From the NCBI GenBank assembly GCA_947494565.1, contig CANLVG010000007.1, forward strand, positions 248,001 to 312,000: a DNA stretch of 64,000 nucleotides, written 5' to 3'. A model generated the notes under the pieces. That model was not told where the DNA came from. It did not search any database and saw only the letters and a list, made by a program, of their open reading frames with translations. Positions 34,498 to 44,814 of the stretch are shown here, in pieces. Each line of letters begins with the position of its first letter. The stretch's first letter is position 1. Both the position numbers and the translations under genes were made by a program. Origin of the DNA: an uncultured Flavobacteriaceae bacterium. GTDB lineage: Bacteria; Bacteroidota; Bacteroidia; Flavobacteriales; Flavobacteriaceae.

Positions 34498-35928
34498 TTA
34501 GAATATCATGGGAATCACATATTGAAACATAAGAATCAATAGGGCTACGGCAATAAGATTTAGGATAACCCCAACTCGCGCCATTTCATGTACCTTGACA
34601 TACCCACTGGCAAACACAATAGCATTGGGCGGAGTGGCCATGGGAAGCATGAAGGCACAACTGCTCGCAATAGTCACCGGAATGAGCAGATAGAGCACAG
34701 GAATTTCCAAACCAATGGCGATACCGGCCACGACTGGTGCTAGAACTGCAACGAGGGCTACGTTGCTCATGATTTCCGTCATAAAAAGCATGAGGAAAAT
34801 AAGTAAGCTGGCCATGACCAAAATCGAAATATCGCTACTTGCGATAAGATTCGCGACAAGATCGACAATACCACTGACCGACATGCCTTTGGCGAGGGCC
34901 AATCCGCCGCCAAAAAGAATCAAAATACCCCAAGCCAGTTTGGAAGTGTCTTTCCACACAATCAAAAAATCACCTTTTTTTAGATTGTATGGTACAGCAA
35001 ATAAGGATATGGCCGCAAAAATACTGATCATCGTATCGTTTAATTTGAGGGCAGGAAATAGATCATTGATCAGGGCCCTGAAAATCCAAAGGGCTACCGT
35101 GATGCCGAAGATAACGAGCACCATGCGCTCTTTTCCTGACATGGGGCCAAGTTTACGCAGCTCTGTATTGATCACCTCTTTCGATGCAGCAAATTTCAAC
35201 TGTTTATTGGGAAACATCCATTTGGTCAACACGACATAGCTGATACCGATCATCGTAGCGGAAAACGGAATGCCCAATAGCATCCACTTAAAAAAAGAAA
35301 TCTCGATATCATATTCATTTTCCAGGAGCCCGATCATCACCATGTTCGGAGGTGTACCGATTACCGTGGCCACTCCACCTGCATTCGCTGAAAAAGCAAT
35401 ACCTAACATAACACTCAGAGCGAAGTTTTGATCACTCTTCGTAAACCCATCCTCGTCGTTCACCAATAAACCGATCACTGACATGGCGATAGGAAGCATC
35501 ACCACTGTAGTAGCCGTATTGCTGATCCACATGCTCAGGGACGCAGTCGCGATCATAAAGCCCAAAACCACCTTATTGGGAGTAGTACCTGTGAGCTTGA
35601 TGATATTTAGAGCTATTCGTCGATGGAGGTTCACTTTCTCCAAGGCAAGAGCCATGACAAATCCTCCAAAAAACAAGAATACGATAGGACTTCCATAGTT
35701 GGCGCCGACATCGGCAATGGGCATGACTTTAAGCAAGGGAAACAATAGCAGTGGTAGCAGCGCGGAAACCGAAATGGAAACAGCTTCGGTAATCCACCAT
35801 ACAATCATCCATACCGCCACCGCGATAACGTGGTCCCCTTGTTCGGAAACCATGTTAAAAGGTAGACTTAGAATGATCAAAAAAAGAATCGGCCCCAGAA
35901 ATAGCCCTAGTTTTTTGCTTAGATGCAT
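34498..35928 (-). CDS. SLC13/DASS-family sodium:anion symporter
   Basis: 476 residues, about 11-13 membrane helices. Family motifs: SNTATTVVMLPIA (SNT motif 1, about 135-147), GGVATVIGTPPNMVM (about 184-198), MTEIMSNVALVAVLAPV (near 388) and ATPPNAIVFASG (near 438), the two clam-shell substrate loops of DASS transporters. The substrate is a dicarboxylate, citrate, sulfate or similar anion, moved with sodium; no further resolution is possible. Single gene. The HupE operon lies downstream. Confidence 0.9.
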   Translation of the reverse strand: MHLSKKLGLFLGPILFLIILSLPFNMVSEQGDHVIAVAVWMIVWWITEAVSISVSALLPLLLFPLLKVMPIADVGANYGSPIVFLFFGGFVMALALEKVNLHRRIALNIIKLTGTTPNKVVLGFMIATASLSMWISNTATTVVMLPIAMSVIGLLVNDEDGFTKSDQNFALSVMLGIAFSANAGGVATVIGTPPNMVMIGLLENEYDIEISFFKWMLLGIPFSATMIGISYVVLTKWMFPNKQLKFAASKEVINTELRKLGPMSGKERMVLVIFGITVALWIFRALINDLFPALKLNDTMISIFAAISLFAVPYNLKKGDFLIVWKDTSKLAWGILILFGGGLALAKGMSVSGIVDLVANLIASSDISILVMASLLIFLMLFMTEIMSNVALVAVLAPVVAGIAIGLEIPVLYLLIPVTIASSCAFMLPMATPPNAIVFASGYVKVHEMARVGVILNLIAVALLILMFQYVIPMIF

Positions 35929-35997
35929 AGTTGGTAATTGCTAGCCCTAAGCTATGTTTTTTCTTTTGGATTTAGAAACTATTGCACCAAAAGTAAT

Positions 35998-37392
35998 TCA
36001 GTAAACGATCGAATCGGAGGCAAGGGGCGGTAGTTCATAATTGCCGTAGTCGATTTGAATCGCTTCATTCGTTAAGGTTTGTATTTCTTTAGCGGCAACT
36101 TTGCTCTGAAAGAGGTATATTTTTTCCAGGCTTTGAAAATCGGAGAGGTCGGAAAGGTAATCTCCTTCGAAATCCGTATGGGTCAAATTGATCGATTTTA
36201 AATGTTCCAAGATTGTCAAGCTCTTGATTTGCCTACCTGTAATCGAGGTATGGTCCAATTTTAAAATAGTCAAATTTGGCAGTTGTCCCAGTTTTTCGAA
36301 AATGATATCAGTGACTTGGGTGCCACCTAAATCCAAACGTGCGATTTGAGTCTTGAGAGGAAGAAGGATTTCGAAATCATCATCTCCGAATGTAGGCTTG
36401 TTAATGGCCGAAACACTAAGAAAGTTTGACTCCTTACTGATAAGATCCACATGTATCCCAGCTTTTTCAATAGTCAGAATACTGTCTTGCGACGCCTCCG
36501 TTATTTCCATATCTGGATAATCGTTTTCTACTTTTCTAGGGAAAAAAGCAGCGAATAGCTCCTTCGGCAAGCCCGTGGTTTTTATAGTGCCATTGAAAGG
36601 GTGCCCAGCATCGATCCATGCCCCGACCAATTTGATTTCTTCTTTCGTAGGTTGTGTTTTTCCTTCTGGGGGCATATGATCATCATCATCCATAGGCAGG
36701 GTCATACGCGAAAATAACTCGCTTTTTTCGGCATTACCTTGGAGGATAACCGCACCATTTTCGCCCCCTTCTTGGATATCTTCGGGTGTATGCAATAGTA
36801 ACGCACCCTTAGTTTTCTTGGGATTGTGACAACTTACACATTTATTATTTAAAATAGGTTTGATGACATCTTCGTAAATCAAGGCGTCCTCCCAATTGGT
36901 ATCGTTCAGAACAATTTCTTTTTCCTCGAACGTTTCAAAACCCAAGGCCGATTTTACCGAATTGGGTAAAGGTTCGACCAGATAATCATCTCCATGGGTA
37001 ATATTTCCGCCTTCATGTCCGGTAAAGGAAATCAAAACAAAGAACAGTACTGAAAGAAGTGCTGTGGGTACTTTATGGAGAAAACGGATGGTGCTTGTCT
37101 TTGAGAGTTTGGCGAACATGATAAAGGAAAACAAGGCCGTGGCTATACCCAACCACAGATGCCATTTTACCGTTTCAAAAGAATAGCCTTCCCCTAAGTA
37201 TTGAAGATACCCGGTAATACAAGCCAATACGGCACTGAATCCGCCCCATAGGAATATTAACGGTACCACTGGGGCATACTGCTGTCTTTTTCGGGCATAC
37301 CACTGCACTAGAAGGCCTAAAGTGATAAAACCGATGGGCAAGTGAACAATGAGCGGGTGAAGTCGCCCTATGAGTTGTTTGATAACTTCCAT
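35998..37392 (-). CDS. DUF2231 membrane protein fused to planctomycete-type cytochrome c and LRR
   Basis: 464 residues in three parts. Residues 1-130 hold a DUF2231-like membrane domain of four helices (LHPLIVHLPIGFITLGLLV). Residues about 165-265 are a PSCyt1-type cytochrome domain with heme site CVSCH, NPKKTKGALLLHT, MDDDDHMPPEGK and LVGAWIDAG. The rest is leucine-rich repeats (LTILKLDHTSI, LKSINLTHTDF). Such proteins sit in the inner membrane and take electrons in the periplasm. It is the last gene in the operon with DUF1501 and DUF1549/1553 genes, all minus, with a 48-base gap after the isomerase-like gene. Confidence 0.88.
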   Translation of the reverse strand: MEVIKQLIGRLHPLIVHLPIGFITLGLLVQWYARKRQQYAPVVPLIFLWGGFSAVLACITGYLQYLGEGYSFETVKWHLWLGIATALFSFIMFAKLSKTSTIRFLHKVPTALLSVLFFVLISFTGHEGGNITHGDDYLVEPLPNSVKSALGFETFEEKEIVLNDTNWEDALIYEDVIKPILNNKCVSCHNPKKTKGALLLHTPEDIQEGGENGAVILQGNAEKSELFSRMTLPMDDDDHMPPEGKTQPTKEEIKLVGAWIDAGHPFNGTIKTTGLPKELFAAFFPRKVENDYPDMEITEASQDSILTIEKAGIHVDLISKESNFLSVSAINKPTFGDDDFEILLPLKTQIARLDLGGTQVTDIIFEKLGQLPNLTILKLDHTSITGRQIKSLTILEHLKSINLTHTDFEGDYLSDLSDFQSLEKIYLFQSKVAAKEIQTLTNEAIQIDYGNYELPPLASDSIVY

Positions 37393-37440
37393 CTATTTCA
37401 AAGATGCTTTTAAATTAGTAAGAGAATTCAGCATTTTGGA

Positions 37441-38313
37441 TTATTCAACCTGCAACCTGTCCTTCAGAACCTTCATCATGTACACGTTGGCTTTCCATTG
37501 ATCTGCCACAGGCACTTGGGTGTAGGGTAGGGTCGGCATGTAATCCGCGGGGCCGAATTCCGTTGTAATCGTATATACGTCCTGCGTTTCCCATTTCTGA
37601 CGAATTACCTTTTCCCAAATGTCCATATGTCTGTTGACGGCTTTCTTCCATTCGGGGGCTTCCGGATCATTGACCTGGGGCCCTTCTGCATGACCCACTC
37701 GGGCATGAATGTGATAGGAACGTTCCAAGACTTCAGCCAGTTCTTGGTCTTGACCGCTCAATAACGATTCATGAACGACCATCCAATGGCTAATGTCAAG
37801 CGTCATCTTCAATTCTGGTATGGCCTCAATATAGTTTTTGGTATCCGGTAGATTGTAACTGAATCGTCCGCGGTGTGTTTCATGATAAATAGGAATGTTG
37901 TACGCTTTCGCCATCTTATTGGCGGCATCGATAAACGCTTTGTTCTGTTCAAAGGTGTAAAAGTCATTGCCTGTATGACAATTGATATAGGCCGGTTTCC
38001 AGGCAATCAAGGTCTTGAAGTGTGCTGTATACGCTTTCAAGCTTTCGGCAAAAGGGAGCGATTTGTTTGTACCATTCAAAAAACCGACTTTCAGCTCGTA
38101 TTTTTCCAAAGCGGCCTTGAGTTCCGATTGGCCTTTTTCATCTGAAGGGAACCAGGTTTCGAGTCCGTCATAGCCAGAAGCCTTTGTTTTTTCGCAAAAG
38201 GCATCCCATGATATCTGTCGACCCCAATCCGTTTGAAAGAATTCCAGTTTTTTTTGTTGCGAGAAGAGCGTAATGGTGAATAAAGAAAGAATCGCAAAAA
38301 ATCGTATGCTCAT
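37441..38313 (-). CDS. Sugar phosphate isomerase/epimerase-like TIM barrel, exported
   Basis: 290 residues from ATG 38313, which gives a signal peptide (MSIRFFAILSLFTITLFSQ); the frame stays open upstream to 38400. The body is an AP endonuclease family 2 (xylose isomerase-like) TIM barrel: YDGLETWFPS, INCHTGND, HETHRGRFSYN, LTLDISHWMVVHE-type metal ligand segments, HIHARVGHAEGPQ and TTEFGPADYM. Metal-dependent isomerases or epimerases of sugars use this fold. Export is unusual but common in planctomycete-like sugar clusters. Position 3 of the four-gene operon suggests work on a sugar released by or presented to its neighbours. Confidence 0.82.
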   Translation of the reverse strand: MSIRFFAILSLFTITLFSQQKKLEFFQTDWGRQISWDAFCEKTKASGYDGLETWFPSDEKGQSELKAALEKYELKVGFLNGTNKSLPFAESLKAYTAHFKTLIAWKPAYINCHTGNDFYTFEQNKAFIDAANKMAKAYNIPIYHETHRGRFSYNLPDTKNYIEAIPELKMTLDISHWMVVHESLLSGQDQELAEVLERSYHIHARVGHAEGPQVNDPEAPEWKKAVNRHMDIWEKVIRQKWETQDVYTITTEFGPADYMPTLPYTQVPVADQWKANVYMMKVLKDRLQVE

Positions 38314-38457
38314 TTTTTTTGGTCTGGTTATTATTTTCAATTTTTTTGGCCCTTTATGTTGAACCTTGATGTTCTTCCATTCACAACAGACGAAAAACAT
38401 TCCTGCTATCGGGAAACTGTTCCGCCTACTAAGGAATGCGCCACTTCAGAAGCTCGA

Positions 38458-39969
38458 TCAACTTAGTATTTCTTTGATGACCTCACCCTCTACATCGGTC
38501 AATCGAAAATTACGTCCTTGAAATGCATAGGTAAATTGCTCATGGTCAAAACCGAGTAAATGCAGGATGGTCGCGTGAACGTCATGGACCGATACACGTC
38601 CCTCGATTCCTGAGAATCCGATATCGTCGGTTTTTCCATGGGCAGCTCCTTTTTTGATGCCACCTCCGGCCATCCACATGGTAAAGGCATCTCCATGATG
38701 ATCACGACCTTTATAGGCCATTTCCTTATTTCCACGATTCTCTTGCATGGGGGTCCTTCCAAATTCCCCGCCCCAGACGATCAACGTATCCTCTAAAAGT
38801 CCCCGTTGCTTTAGGTCCAAAATTAGGGCCGCAATGGGTCGGTCTATTTCACGACACTTATTCCGTAATCCGAGATCGATCGAACCCTCGCGAATATTAC
38901 CGTGGGTATCCCATCCCCAATCGAAAAGTTGAACAAAGCGTACGCCATCTTCTACCAATTTCCGTGCGAGCAGGCAGTTGTTGGCGAATGACTCTTTGCC
39001 CGGTTCAACACCATACATCTGTTTGATGTTTTCGGGTTCGTTGTTGATGTTCATCACTTCTGGCACGGCAATTTGCATGCGGTATGCCATTTCGTACTGA
39101 TTGATACGGGCTAAGATCTCAGGGTCGGCATATTTGGCATATTCCTCCTTGTTGATTTGATTGATGGCGTCGATCGTACTTTTTTTAAGATTTCTGGTAA
39201 TCCCATCTGGATCTTCAATGTACAGCACCGGGTCGCCTTCCGATCGGCATTGCACGCCTTGATACACCGAGGGCAAAAATCCGCTCCCCCAAACACTTTT
39301 ACCCGCATCAGGGGTGTTCCCCCCCGAAGTCAATACCACGAAACCGGGTAAGTTTTGATTTTCCGACCCCAAACCGTAGGTTGCCCAAGCACCGATGCTA
39401 GGTCTCCCCAATCGGGCACTGCCCGTATGCATGAACAATTGCGCCGGCCCGTGATTGAATTGATCGGTATGAACCGCCTTTAAAAAAGCCACTTCATCGA
39501 TTACGCTCTTAAAATGGGGTAAAAAGTTCGAAACCCAATTTCCTGATTCACCTTCTTGCTTGAATTCTGCCTGTGGCCCCATTAATTTTGGTGTACCCTT
39601 TATGAAAGCGAATTTCTTTCCTTCCAACAAAGACTGCGGACAATCTTGCCCGTGATATTTATGGAGTTGGGGTTTATAATCGAACATCTCCAATTGCGAA
39701 GGAGCACCGGCCATATGTAAATAGATAACCGATTTCACTTTGGGGCTAAAAGGTGGGGACAAGGTCGCCAACGGATTCAAATCCCGCTCACTAAAGGCCA
39801 TAGTGCTCTTGGTATTGGTAGATGGTTTTGGATCGCATCCCATAAAAATCGAGCTCAAGGCGAGACCGCCCATACCTTGGGCACAACTTTTTATAAAGTG
39901 CCGCCGGGTTTGCGCCTGTGCCTCTCGAACCTGCTTTTCTCGAATCAGTCTTTCTAGGTTGTCTTTCAT
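38458..39969 (-). CDS. DUF1501 domain-containing Tat-exported protein
   Basis: 503 residues. N-terminus TRRHFIKSCAQGMGGLALSS (Arg22, Arg23) is a twin-arginine signal; FMGC (Cys45) suggests a lipid anchor. The rest is the DUF1501 sulfatase-like fold: IYLHMAGAPSQLEMFDYKP, WGWDTHGNIREGS and VWGGEFGRTPMQENRGNKE, GRDHHGDAFTMWMAGGG. DUF1501 proteins always go with DUF1549/DUF1553 cytochrome proteins in planctomycetes and Bacteroidota. ATG overlaps the stop of the upstream gene (TGATG), so the pair is translationally coupled. No catalytic activity is established. Confidence 0.92.
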   Translation of the reverse strand: MKDNLERLIREKQVREAQAQTRRHFIKSCAQGMGGLALSSIFMGCDPKPSTNTKSTMAFSERDLNPLATLSPPFSPKVKSVIYLHMAGAPSQLEMFDYKPQLHKYHGQDCPQSLLEGKKFAFIKGTPKLMGPQAEFKQEGESGNWVSNFLPHFKSVIDEVAFLKAVHTDQFNHGPAQLFMHTGSARLGRPSIGAWATYGLGSENQNLPGFVVLTSGGNTPDAGKSVWGSGFLPSVYQGVQCRSEGDPVLYIEDPDGITRNLKKSTIDAINQINKEEYAKYADPEILARINQYEMAYRMQIAVPEVMNINNEPENIKQMYGVEPGKESFANNCLLARKLVEDGVRFVQLFDWGWDTHGNIREGSIDLGLRNKCREIDRPIAALILDLKQRGLLEDTLIVWGGEFGRTPMQENRGNKEMAYKGRDHHGDAFTMWMAGGGIKKGAAHGKTDDIGFSGIEGRVSVHDVHATILHLLGFDHEQFTYAFQGRNFRLTDVEGEVIKEILS

Positions 39970-42701
39970 CAGGCTTTGGTTAGAAATTCATCTAAATTCA
40001 TAATGGCATTGGCAACGAGGGTCAGCGCACCTAACTCAGGGGTCGGTTGCTTTTCAAAAGATAAGAATACTTTTGGTGCCTCATTGTTTTTAGAGAACTC
40101 TAGTAGCGAGTTCCGATACAGCTCCTTTAGGACTTTTAATCGCGTAGGGGTAATTTTCTTCAAAGTTGCTTTTTCATAGCTTTTGGTAATGCTGAGGTCT
40201 ATATTATTGAGGATGTAGTTGTTTTTTGCCAGTTGGTATGATGCCTCGATATACACGGGGTCGTTCAAAGTGACCAAAGCTTGTAAAGGGGTATTGGTTA
40301 TGGTTCGGCGTATGGTACAGACCTCACGGCTTCCGGCATCGAAGGTCAGAAACGAAGGATACGGACTGGTGCGTTTCAAGTAGGTATAGATGCCACGGCG
40401 ATAGCGATCCTCTCCTTTACTTTCAATCCACTGCGCGCTGTTGTATACGGTCTTCCATACGCCATCGGGCTGAGGGGGCATCACTCCCGGGCCGTACATT
40501 TTGGTACTTAAGAGGCCCGATACGGCTAGGGCCTGATCTCTAATCTGTTCCGCGCCCAGCCTGATTCTCGGCCCACGGGCATATAATTCGTTTTCGGGGT
40601 CGATTTGATATGCTTCGGGCGTACCCTCGGAACGCTGCCGATAGGTGCCAGAGCTTACGATTTCCTTGATGAGGTTTTTTACACTCCATTGGTGTTCGTT
40701 CATAAAGCGCAAGGCCAACCAATCCAATAGCGCCGGGTGTGAGGGAGGCTCTGACTGTGAACCGATGTCTTCAATGGTAGCGACAAGACCTCGTCCAAAG
40801 ATTTGGTGCCATACCCTGTTGACAAGGGTTCGGGCCGTGAGTGGGTTTCTTTTATCGACAATCCATTTCGAGAGTCCCAGTCTGTTTTCGGGCCAATCAG
40901 GGTTCCAAGCGTTCAACGTTTCAGGGGTTCCAGGTTGTACCGTATCGGTTTGGGTCAACCAACTACCACGGTCAAACAACTGAGTGGTCCGCCTCATATA
41001 TTCAGGATTCTCCGCTAAAATGGGTACGGTTTCGGCAGTGGTATTCAAGGCCTTTATAAAGGCGGAATTGATTTTGGACCAACCTGACCTTTCCATACCA
41101 GGCATATCTTGTATGAACCCGACCCAATAGAGGTTCAGAATATTGACTTCAGGAGCCACGGCGTCATTCTGGGTCTCGATGTAGATATCGGTTTTTCTAT
41201 CGATATTTTTTAGGGCGAATTGGGCGGTGGTATTCTCCGAGGCCTTGTTGATGGTGAACTGTGCCAAAACAGGTCCGTTGGCGTCCTTTTCTCGAATGGT
41301 CACCTTCGTGCCATTATAGTGCGAACGATAGTTCAGGTACACATAGCTTGAATTATTGGTATAGGCATCTTCGATAATGAGGTTGCCATCGTCCCAAAAG
41401 ACCACTGACGCATGATCGTCATAGACGCTATTCTGAAACTCCTTGAAAAAGTGTGATTTGTATACGGGTTCTGTGAACTGTAAAAAGTCCTTATAGATCT
41501 TGTGCTGTTCTTCATTTCCATACTGACCGACCCAATCGAGCACCTGATCGACGGTCTTTTGTTGTTCGTTGGCATACAGTTTCAAAACCGGGGATTCGCT
41601 TGGCGTATCTTCATCCCTCGTATTGTTGAAAAATGCCATCAGGCGATAGTAATCTTCATGCTTAAAGGGGTCGTACGGGTGGCCATGACATTGCACACAA
41701 CCTATTGTGGTACTTTGCCACACCTCAAAAGTGGTATTGGTGCGATCGATAACGGTAGCGATGCGATATTCTTCATCATCCGTACCTCCTTCATCGTTGT
41801 TCATGGTATTCCTATGGAAGGCCGTGGCGATCAATTGATCGGCGGAAGGTTCGGGTAGCAGATCGCCGGCCAATTGTTCTATGGTAAATTGGTCATAGGC
41901 CAAATCGGTGTTGAGGGCATCGATGACCCAATCGCGATACTTCCAGATCGAACGTCCCATATCTTTTTCATAGCCCTTGGAGTCCGCATATCTGGCAAGG
42001 TCTAACCACCAGGTAGCCCATTTTTCGCCATACGTCTTTTGTGCCAATAGCGTGTCGACAAGTGTCTCATAAGTGAAACGTTCATTTTCAAAATCTTGCA
42101 ATAATTCTTGAGAAGGGGGTAGGCCCGTAATATCCAAGGCCAATCGACGGGCGATGATATTCTTTTCGGCCTGGGGATTGGGTTCTAAGGCCTCGCTTTC
42201 CAATCGTGCCCAAATAAAACGATCGATGTCATTTTTTAGGAAGGAGGGAGAGGACTCTGGAACAAAACTAGCTTCATTGGCAATCGATGGAACATCAACT
42301 TCCGCGGGAAGCGAATAAGCCCAATGTTCGCCCCATTCTGCGCCTTGGTCGATCCAGCGGGTCAATAGATCGATTTCTTCATTGGAGAGTTTCGGTTTCT
42401 CGTAAGGCATCCGTAGTTCGGGGTCATCTTCATGCAGCCTTTTGATCAATTCACTACCAGATGCATTTCCTCTGATAATAGCGGGTTGGCCCGATTCTGT
42501 TTTGGCAAATGCCTCTTCTTCGAATAAAAGGCTAAAACCGCCATTCTTTTTAACGCCTCCGTGGCAAGTGATACATTTGTTGTTGAGAATGGGCTTGATC
42601 TGGGTGCTGAAATCGACACGCTTCGAATCCTGACACGAAAATCCCAAAAGGATGGCCGTGCTTAAGACACCCCATAACAATACATGTTTAACCAAATTCA
42701 T
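39969..42701 (-). CDS. PSCyt1-DUF1549-DUF1553 cytochrome protein
   Basis: 910 residues from ATG 42701 (an earlier in-frame start at 42722 lacks signal-peptide character). Lipoprotein-type signal (LLGFSC), then a PSCyt1 domain with heme site CITCH and LRMPYEKP. DUF1549 follows (about 150-380) with TTWWLDLARYADS-like segments and a second CVQCHGHPYDPF, a beta domain, and DUF1553 (about 630-890) with NRVWHQIFGRGLV and FLTFDAGSREVC. First gene of the four-gene operon. These periplasmic di-heme proteins are tied to polysaccharide or sulfatase-rich catabolism in planctomycetes, but the reaction is unknown. Confidence 0.9.
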   Translation of the reverse strand: MNLVKHVLLWGVLSTAILLGFSCQDSKRVDFSTQIKPILNNKCITCHGGVKKNGGFSLLFEEEAFAKTESGQPAIIRGNASGSELIKRLHEDDPELRMPYEKPKLSNEEIDLLTRWIDQGAEWGEHWAYSLPAEVDVPSIANEASFVPESSPSFLKNDIDRFIWARLESEALEPNPQAEKNIIARRLALDITGLPPSQELLQDFENERFTYETLVDTLLAQKTYGEKWATWWLDLARYADSKGYEKDMGRSIWKYRDWVIDALNTDLAYDQFTIEQLAGDLLPEPSADQLIATAFHRNTMNNDEGGTDDEEYRIATVIDRTNTTFEVWQSTTIGCVQCHGHPYDPFKHEDYYRLMAFFNNTRDEDTPSESPVLKLYANEQQKTVDQVLDWVGQYGNEEQHKIYKDFLQFTEPVYKSHFFKEFQNSVYDDHASVVFWDDGNLIIEDAYTNNSSYVYLNYRSHYNGTKVTIREKDANGPVLAQFTINKASENTTAQFALKNIDRKTDIYIETQNDAVAPEVNILNLYWVGFIQDMPGMERSGWSKINSAFIKALNTTAETVPILAENPEYMRRTTQLFDRGSWLTQTDTVQPGTPETLNAWNPDWPENRLGLSKWIVDKRNPLTARTLVNRVWHQIFGRGLVATIEDIGSQSEPPSHPALLDWLALRFMNEHQWSVKNLIKEIVSSGTYRQRSEGTPEAYQIDPENELYARGPRIRLGAEQIRDQALAVSGLLSTKMYGPGVMPPQPDGVWKTVYNSAQWIESKGEDRYRRGIYTYLKRTSPYPSFLTFDAGSREVCTIRRTITNTPLQALVTLNDPVYIEASYQLAKNNYILNNIDLSITKSYEKATLKKITPTRLKVLKELYRNSLLEFSKNNEAPKVFLSFEKQPTPELGALTLVANAIMNLDEFLTKA

Positions 42702-42779
42702 AGCAACCCTTTCGTCGACCACTAAAGATAGTAATTATTTTAGGAGATTCCTCCTAGGTCCGAATGGATGAATGTGGTG

Positions 42780-44468
42780 TTATCCCAATTTTACAAAAAG
42801 GCCTTCCTCGTTCTTTTCAACCTTGGCCAGATTGTTCTTGGTCAACTCCTTGATGGATTTGTCCCATTTTTTGTTCGACAGGCCCGATTGTTCTTTCAAA
42901 TCCGCTAGGGGAAGCATCTCTACCTTTTTCAATGAATCGAGTACTTGTTTTGCCTCTTCACTCAACTCCACCGCTTTTTTCTCTGGCCGCATTTGAGGGA
43001 AGAACAACACCTCTTGAATGGAAGAGTTATTGGTCAACAACATGACCAAACGGTCAATACCGATACCGATACCCGAAGTGGGCGGCATACCATATTCTAG
43101 GGCACGAAGAAAATCTTGGTCGATAAACATGGCCTCGTCGTCTCCTTTTTCAGAGAGTTTCAGTTGTTCTTCAAAACGTTCGCGCTGATCGATCGGGTCA
43201 TTCAGCTCAGAGTACGCATTCGCCAATTCTTTGCCATTCACCATTAATTCGAAACGCTCTGTCAACGCAGGATTCGTGCGATGCTCCTTTGTCAACGGAC
43301 TCATTTCTTTAGGATAATCGATGATAAAGGTCGGCTGCACATAGTGATGTTCGCATTTTTCCCCGAAAATCTCATCTATGAGTTTCCCTACCCCCATAGT
43401 TTCGTCAACTTCAAGGCCTAGATTTTTGGCGGTTTCGCGAAGTTCATCCTCACCCATTCCCGCAACGTCTATCCCTGTATGAATTTTAATCGCTTCTAAA
43501 ATAGGCACTCTGGCGTACGGTGCCTTGAACTCGATGTCGTTTTCGCCGACCGTCACCTTGGACGTTCCGTTGGCATCCAGCGCTACTTTTTCCAACAATT
43601 GTTCGGTGGTTTCCATCATCCAGTTGTAATCCTTGTAGGCGACATACAATTCCATAACGGTGAACTCCGGATTATGGGTACGGTCCATACCTTCGTTTCT
43701 GAAATCCTTTGAGAATTCATAGACCCCATCGAATCCGCCGACAATTAGCCTTTTCAAGTACAGTTCGTTCGCGATTCTTAGATATAGGGGAATGTTCAAA
43801 GCATTGTGGTGGGTCAAAAACGGTCGTGCCGCGGCACCCCCGGGAATAGGTTGTAGAATGGGCGTCTCTACTTCCAAATAACCTCTTTCATTATAGAACT
43901 CACGAATGCTGTTGGTAATCTTGGTTCGCTTGATGAACGTTTCCTTCACCTTCGGATTGACTACCAAATCAACATAGCGCTGACGATACCGCAATTCGGG
44001 ATCGTTGAACTCATCGTAAGTATTTCCCTCGGCATCTTTCTTTGGTAAGGGTAGTGGACGCAATGATTTACTCAGCAGGGAGAAGCCTTTGACCATGATG
44101 GTTTTCTCACCTACTTGGGTCGTGAAAAGCTCGCCTTCAACCCCAATGATATCACCGATGTCCAGTAATTTTTTATAGACTTCGTTATAGTGGTTCTTGT
44201 CTTCACCTGGGCAAATCTCATCGCGATTAAAATACACCTGAATTCTTCCCGAACTATCTTGTAGCTCCGCAAAGGAAGCTTTGCCTTGAATACGTCGTGA
44301 CATCAACCTTCCGGAGACAATGACTTTCTTCCCTTCCTCATAATGCGCCTTGATACTTTCTGCAGTGGCATCTACGGGATATAAGGCCGCGGGATAAGGA
44401 TTGATACCCATCTCACGTAATCTGGTCAATTTCTCTCTTCTGATGATTTCTTGTTCCGACAATTGCAT
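42780..44468 (-). CDS. lysS: Lysine--tRNA ligase (class II)
   Basis: 562 residues. N-terminal OB-fold anticodon domain (about 55-170, [21 protein letters not shown]) and class II core with [19 protein letters not shown] (motif 2), [14 protein letters not shown] and [13 protein letters not shown] (motif 3). About 65 extra residues at the C-terminus ([12 protein letters not shown]..., winged-helix-like) are common in Bacteroidota LysS. Charges tRNA-Lys in the cytoplasm. Single gene; an intergenic stretch of degenerate repeats lies upstream. Confidence 0.97.
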   Translation of the reverse strand: MQLSEQEIIRREKLTRLREMGINPYPAALYPVDATAESIKAHYEEGKKVIVSGRLMSRRIQGKASFAELQDSSGRIQVYFNRDEICPGEDKNHYNEVYKKLLDIGDIIGVEGELFTTQVGEKTIMVKGFSLLSKSLRPLPLPKKDAEGNTYDEFNDPELRYRQRYVDLVVNPKVKETFIKRTKITNSIREFYNERGYLEVETPILQPIPGGAAARPFLTHHNALNIPLYLRIANELYLKRLIVGGFDGVYEFSKDFRNEGMDRTHNPEFTVMELYVAYKDYNWMMETTEQLLEKVALDANGTSKVTVGENDIEFKAPYARVPILEAIKIHTGIDVAGMGEDELRETAKNLGLEVDETMGVGKLIDEIFGEKCEHHYVQPTFIIDYPKEMSPLTKEHRTNPALTERFELMVNGKELANAYSELNDPIDQRERFEEQLKLSEKGDDEAMFIDQDFLRALEYGMPPTSGIGIGIDRLVMLLTNNSSIQEVLFFPQMRPEKKAVELSEEAKQVLDSLKKVEMLPLADLKEQSGLSNKKWDKSIKELTKNNLAKVEKNEEGLFVKLG

Positions 44469-44488
44469 TTAGCTCCTAATTTAATGCG

Positions 44489-44496
44489 CAAATATA
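44489..44496 (-). promoter_or_regulatory. lysS promoter -7 box
   Basis: On the minus strand TATATTTGCGCA fits TANNTTTG and lies 21 bases before the lysS start codon. A -33 half (TTTA) is only partly preserved at the right distance. Confidence 0.5.
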
Positions 44497-44509
44497 GGGT
44501 TTCGAGCGA

Positions 44510-44800
44510 TGATTTTAAAGCTAGTTTTCGGGTTTCATGTTTTGTGTTTCCGGTTTGGGCGTGGATGTTCGAAGCTCGGTGCGCGATACTTGGTGTTGCA
44601 TGTTGGATGCACGGTGCTTGGCGCCCGGAGCCGCTTGCTAATATCGAAAGGAGATTGCCGCATGGCTTAAAGAAGAGGGAAAATCCAAAACCCAAATTCC
44701 AAATCCAAAAAGGTTAGCAACTCAACTCTCGAAGCAAGGAGCGCATTGCGAATAACGTAGAGCGCATGGCATAAAGCACTAGGCATGTAGCTTCGGAAAT
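44510..44800. repeat. Degenerate intergenic low-complexity repeat
   Basis: Between lysS and the thioredoxin-like gene there is no coding frame. The sequence is built from short related words (GTTTTGTGTTTCCGG, GTTGCATGTTGGATGCACGG, then CAAAACCCAAATTCCAAATCC and GCGCATGGC-TAAAG twice). This word-salad type of intergenic DNA is seen in many flavobacterial genomes and is probably slippage-derived. No RNA structure was recognised. Confidence 0.5.
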
Positions 44801-44814
44801 TACGGTGCTATTTC

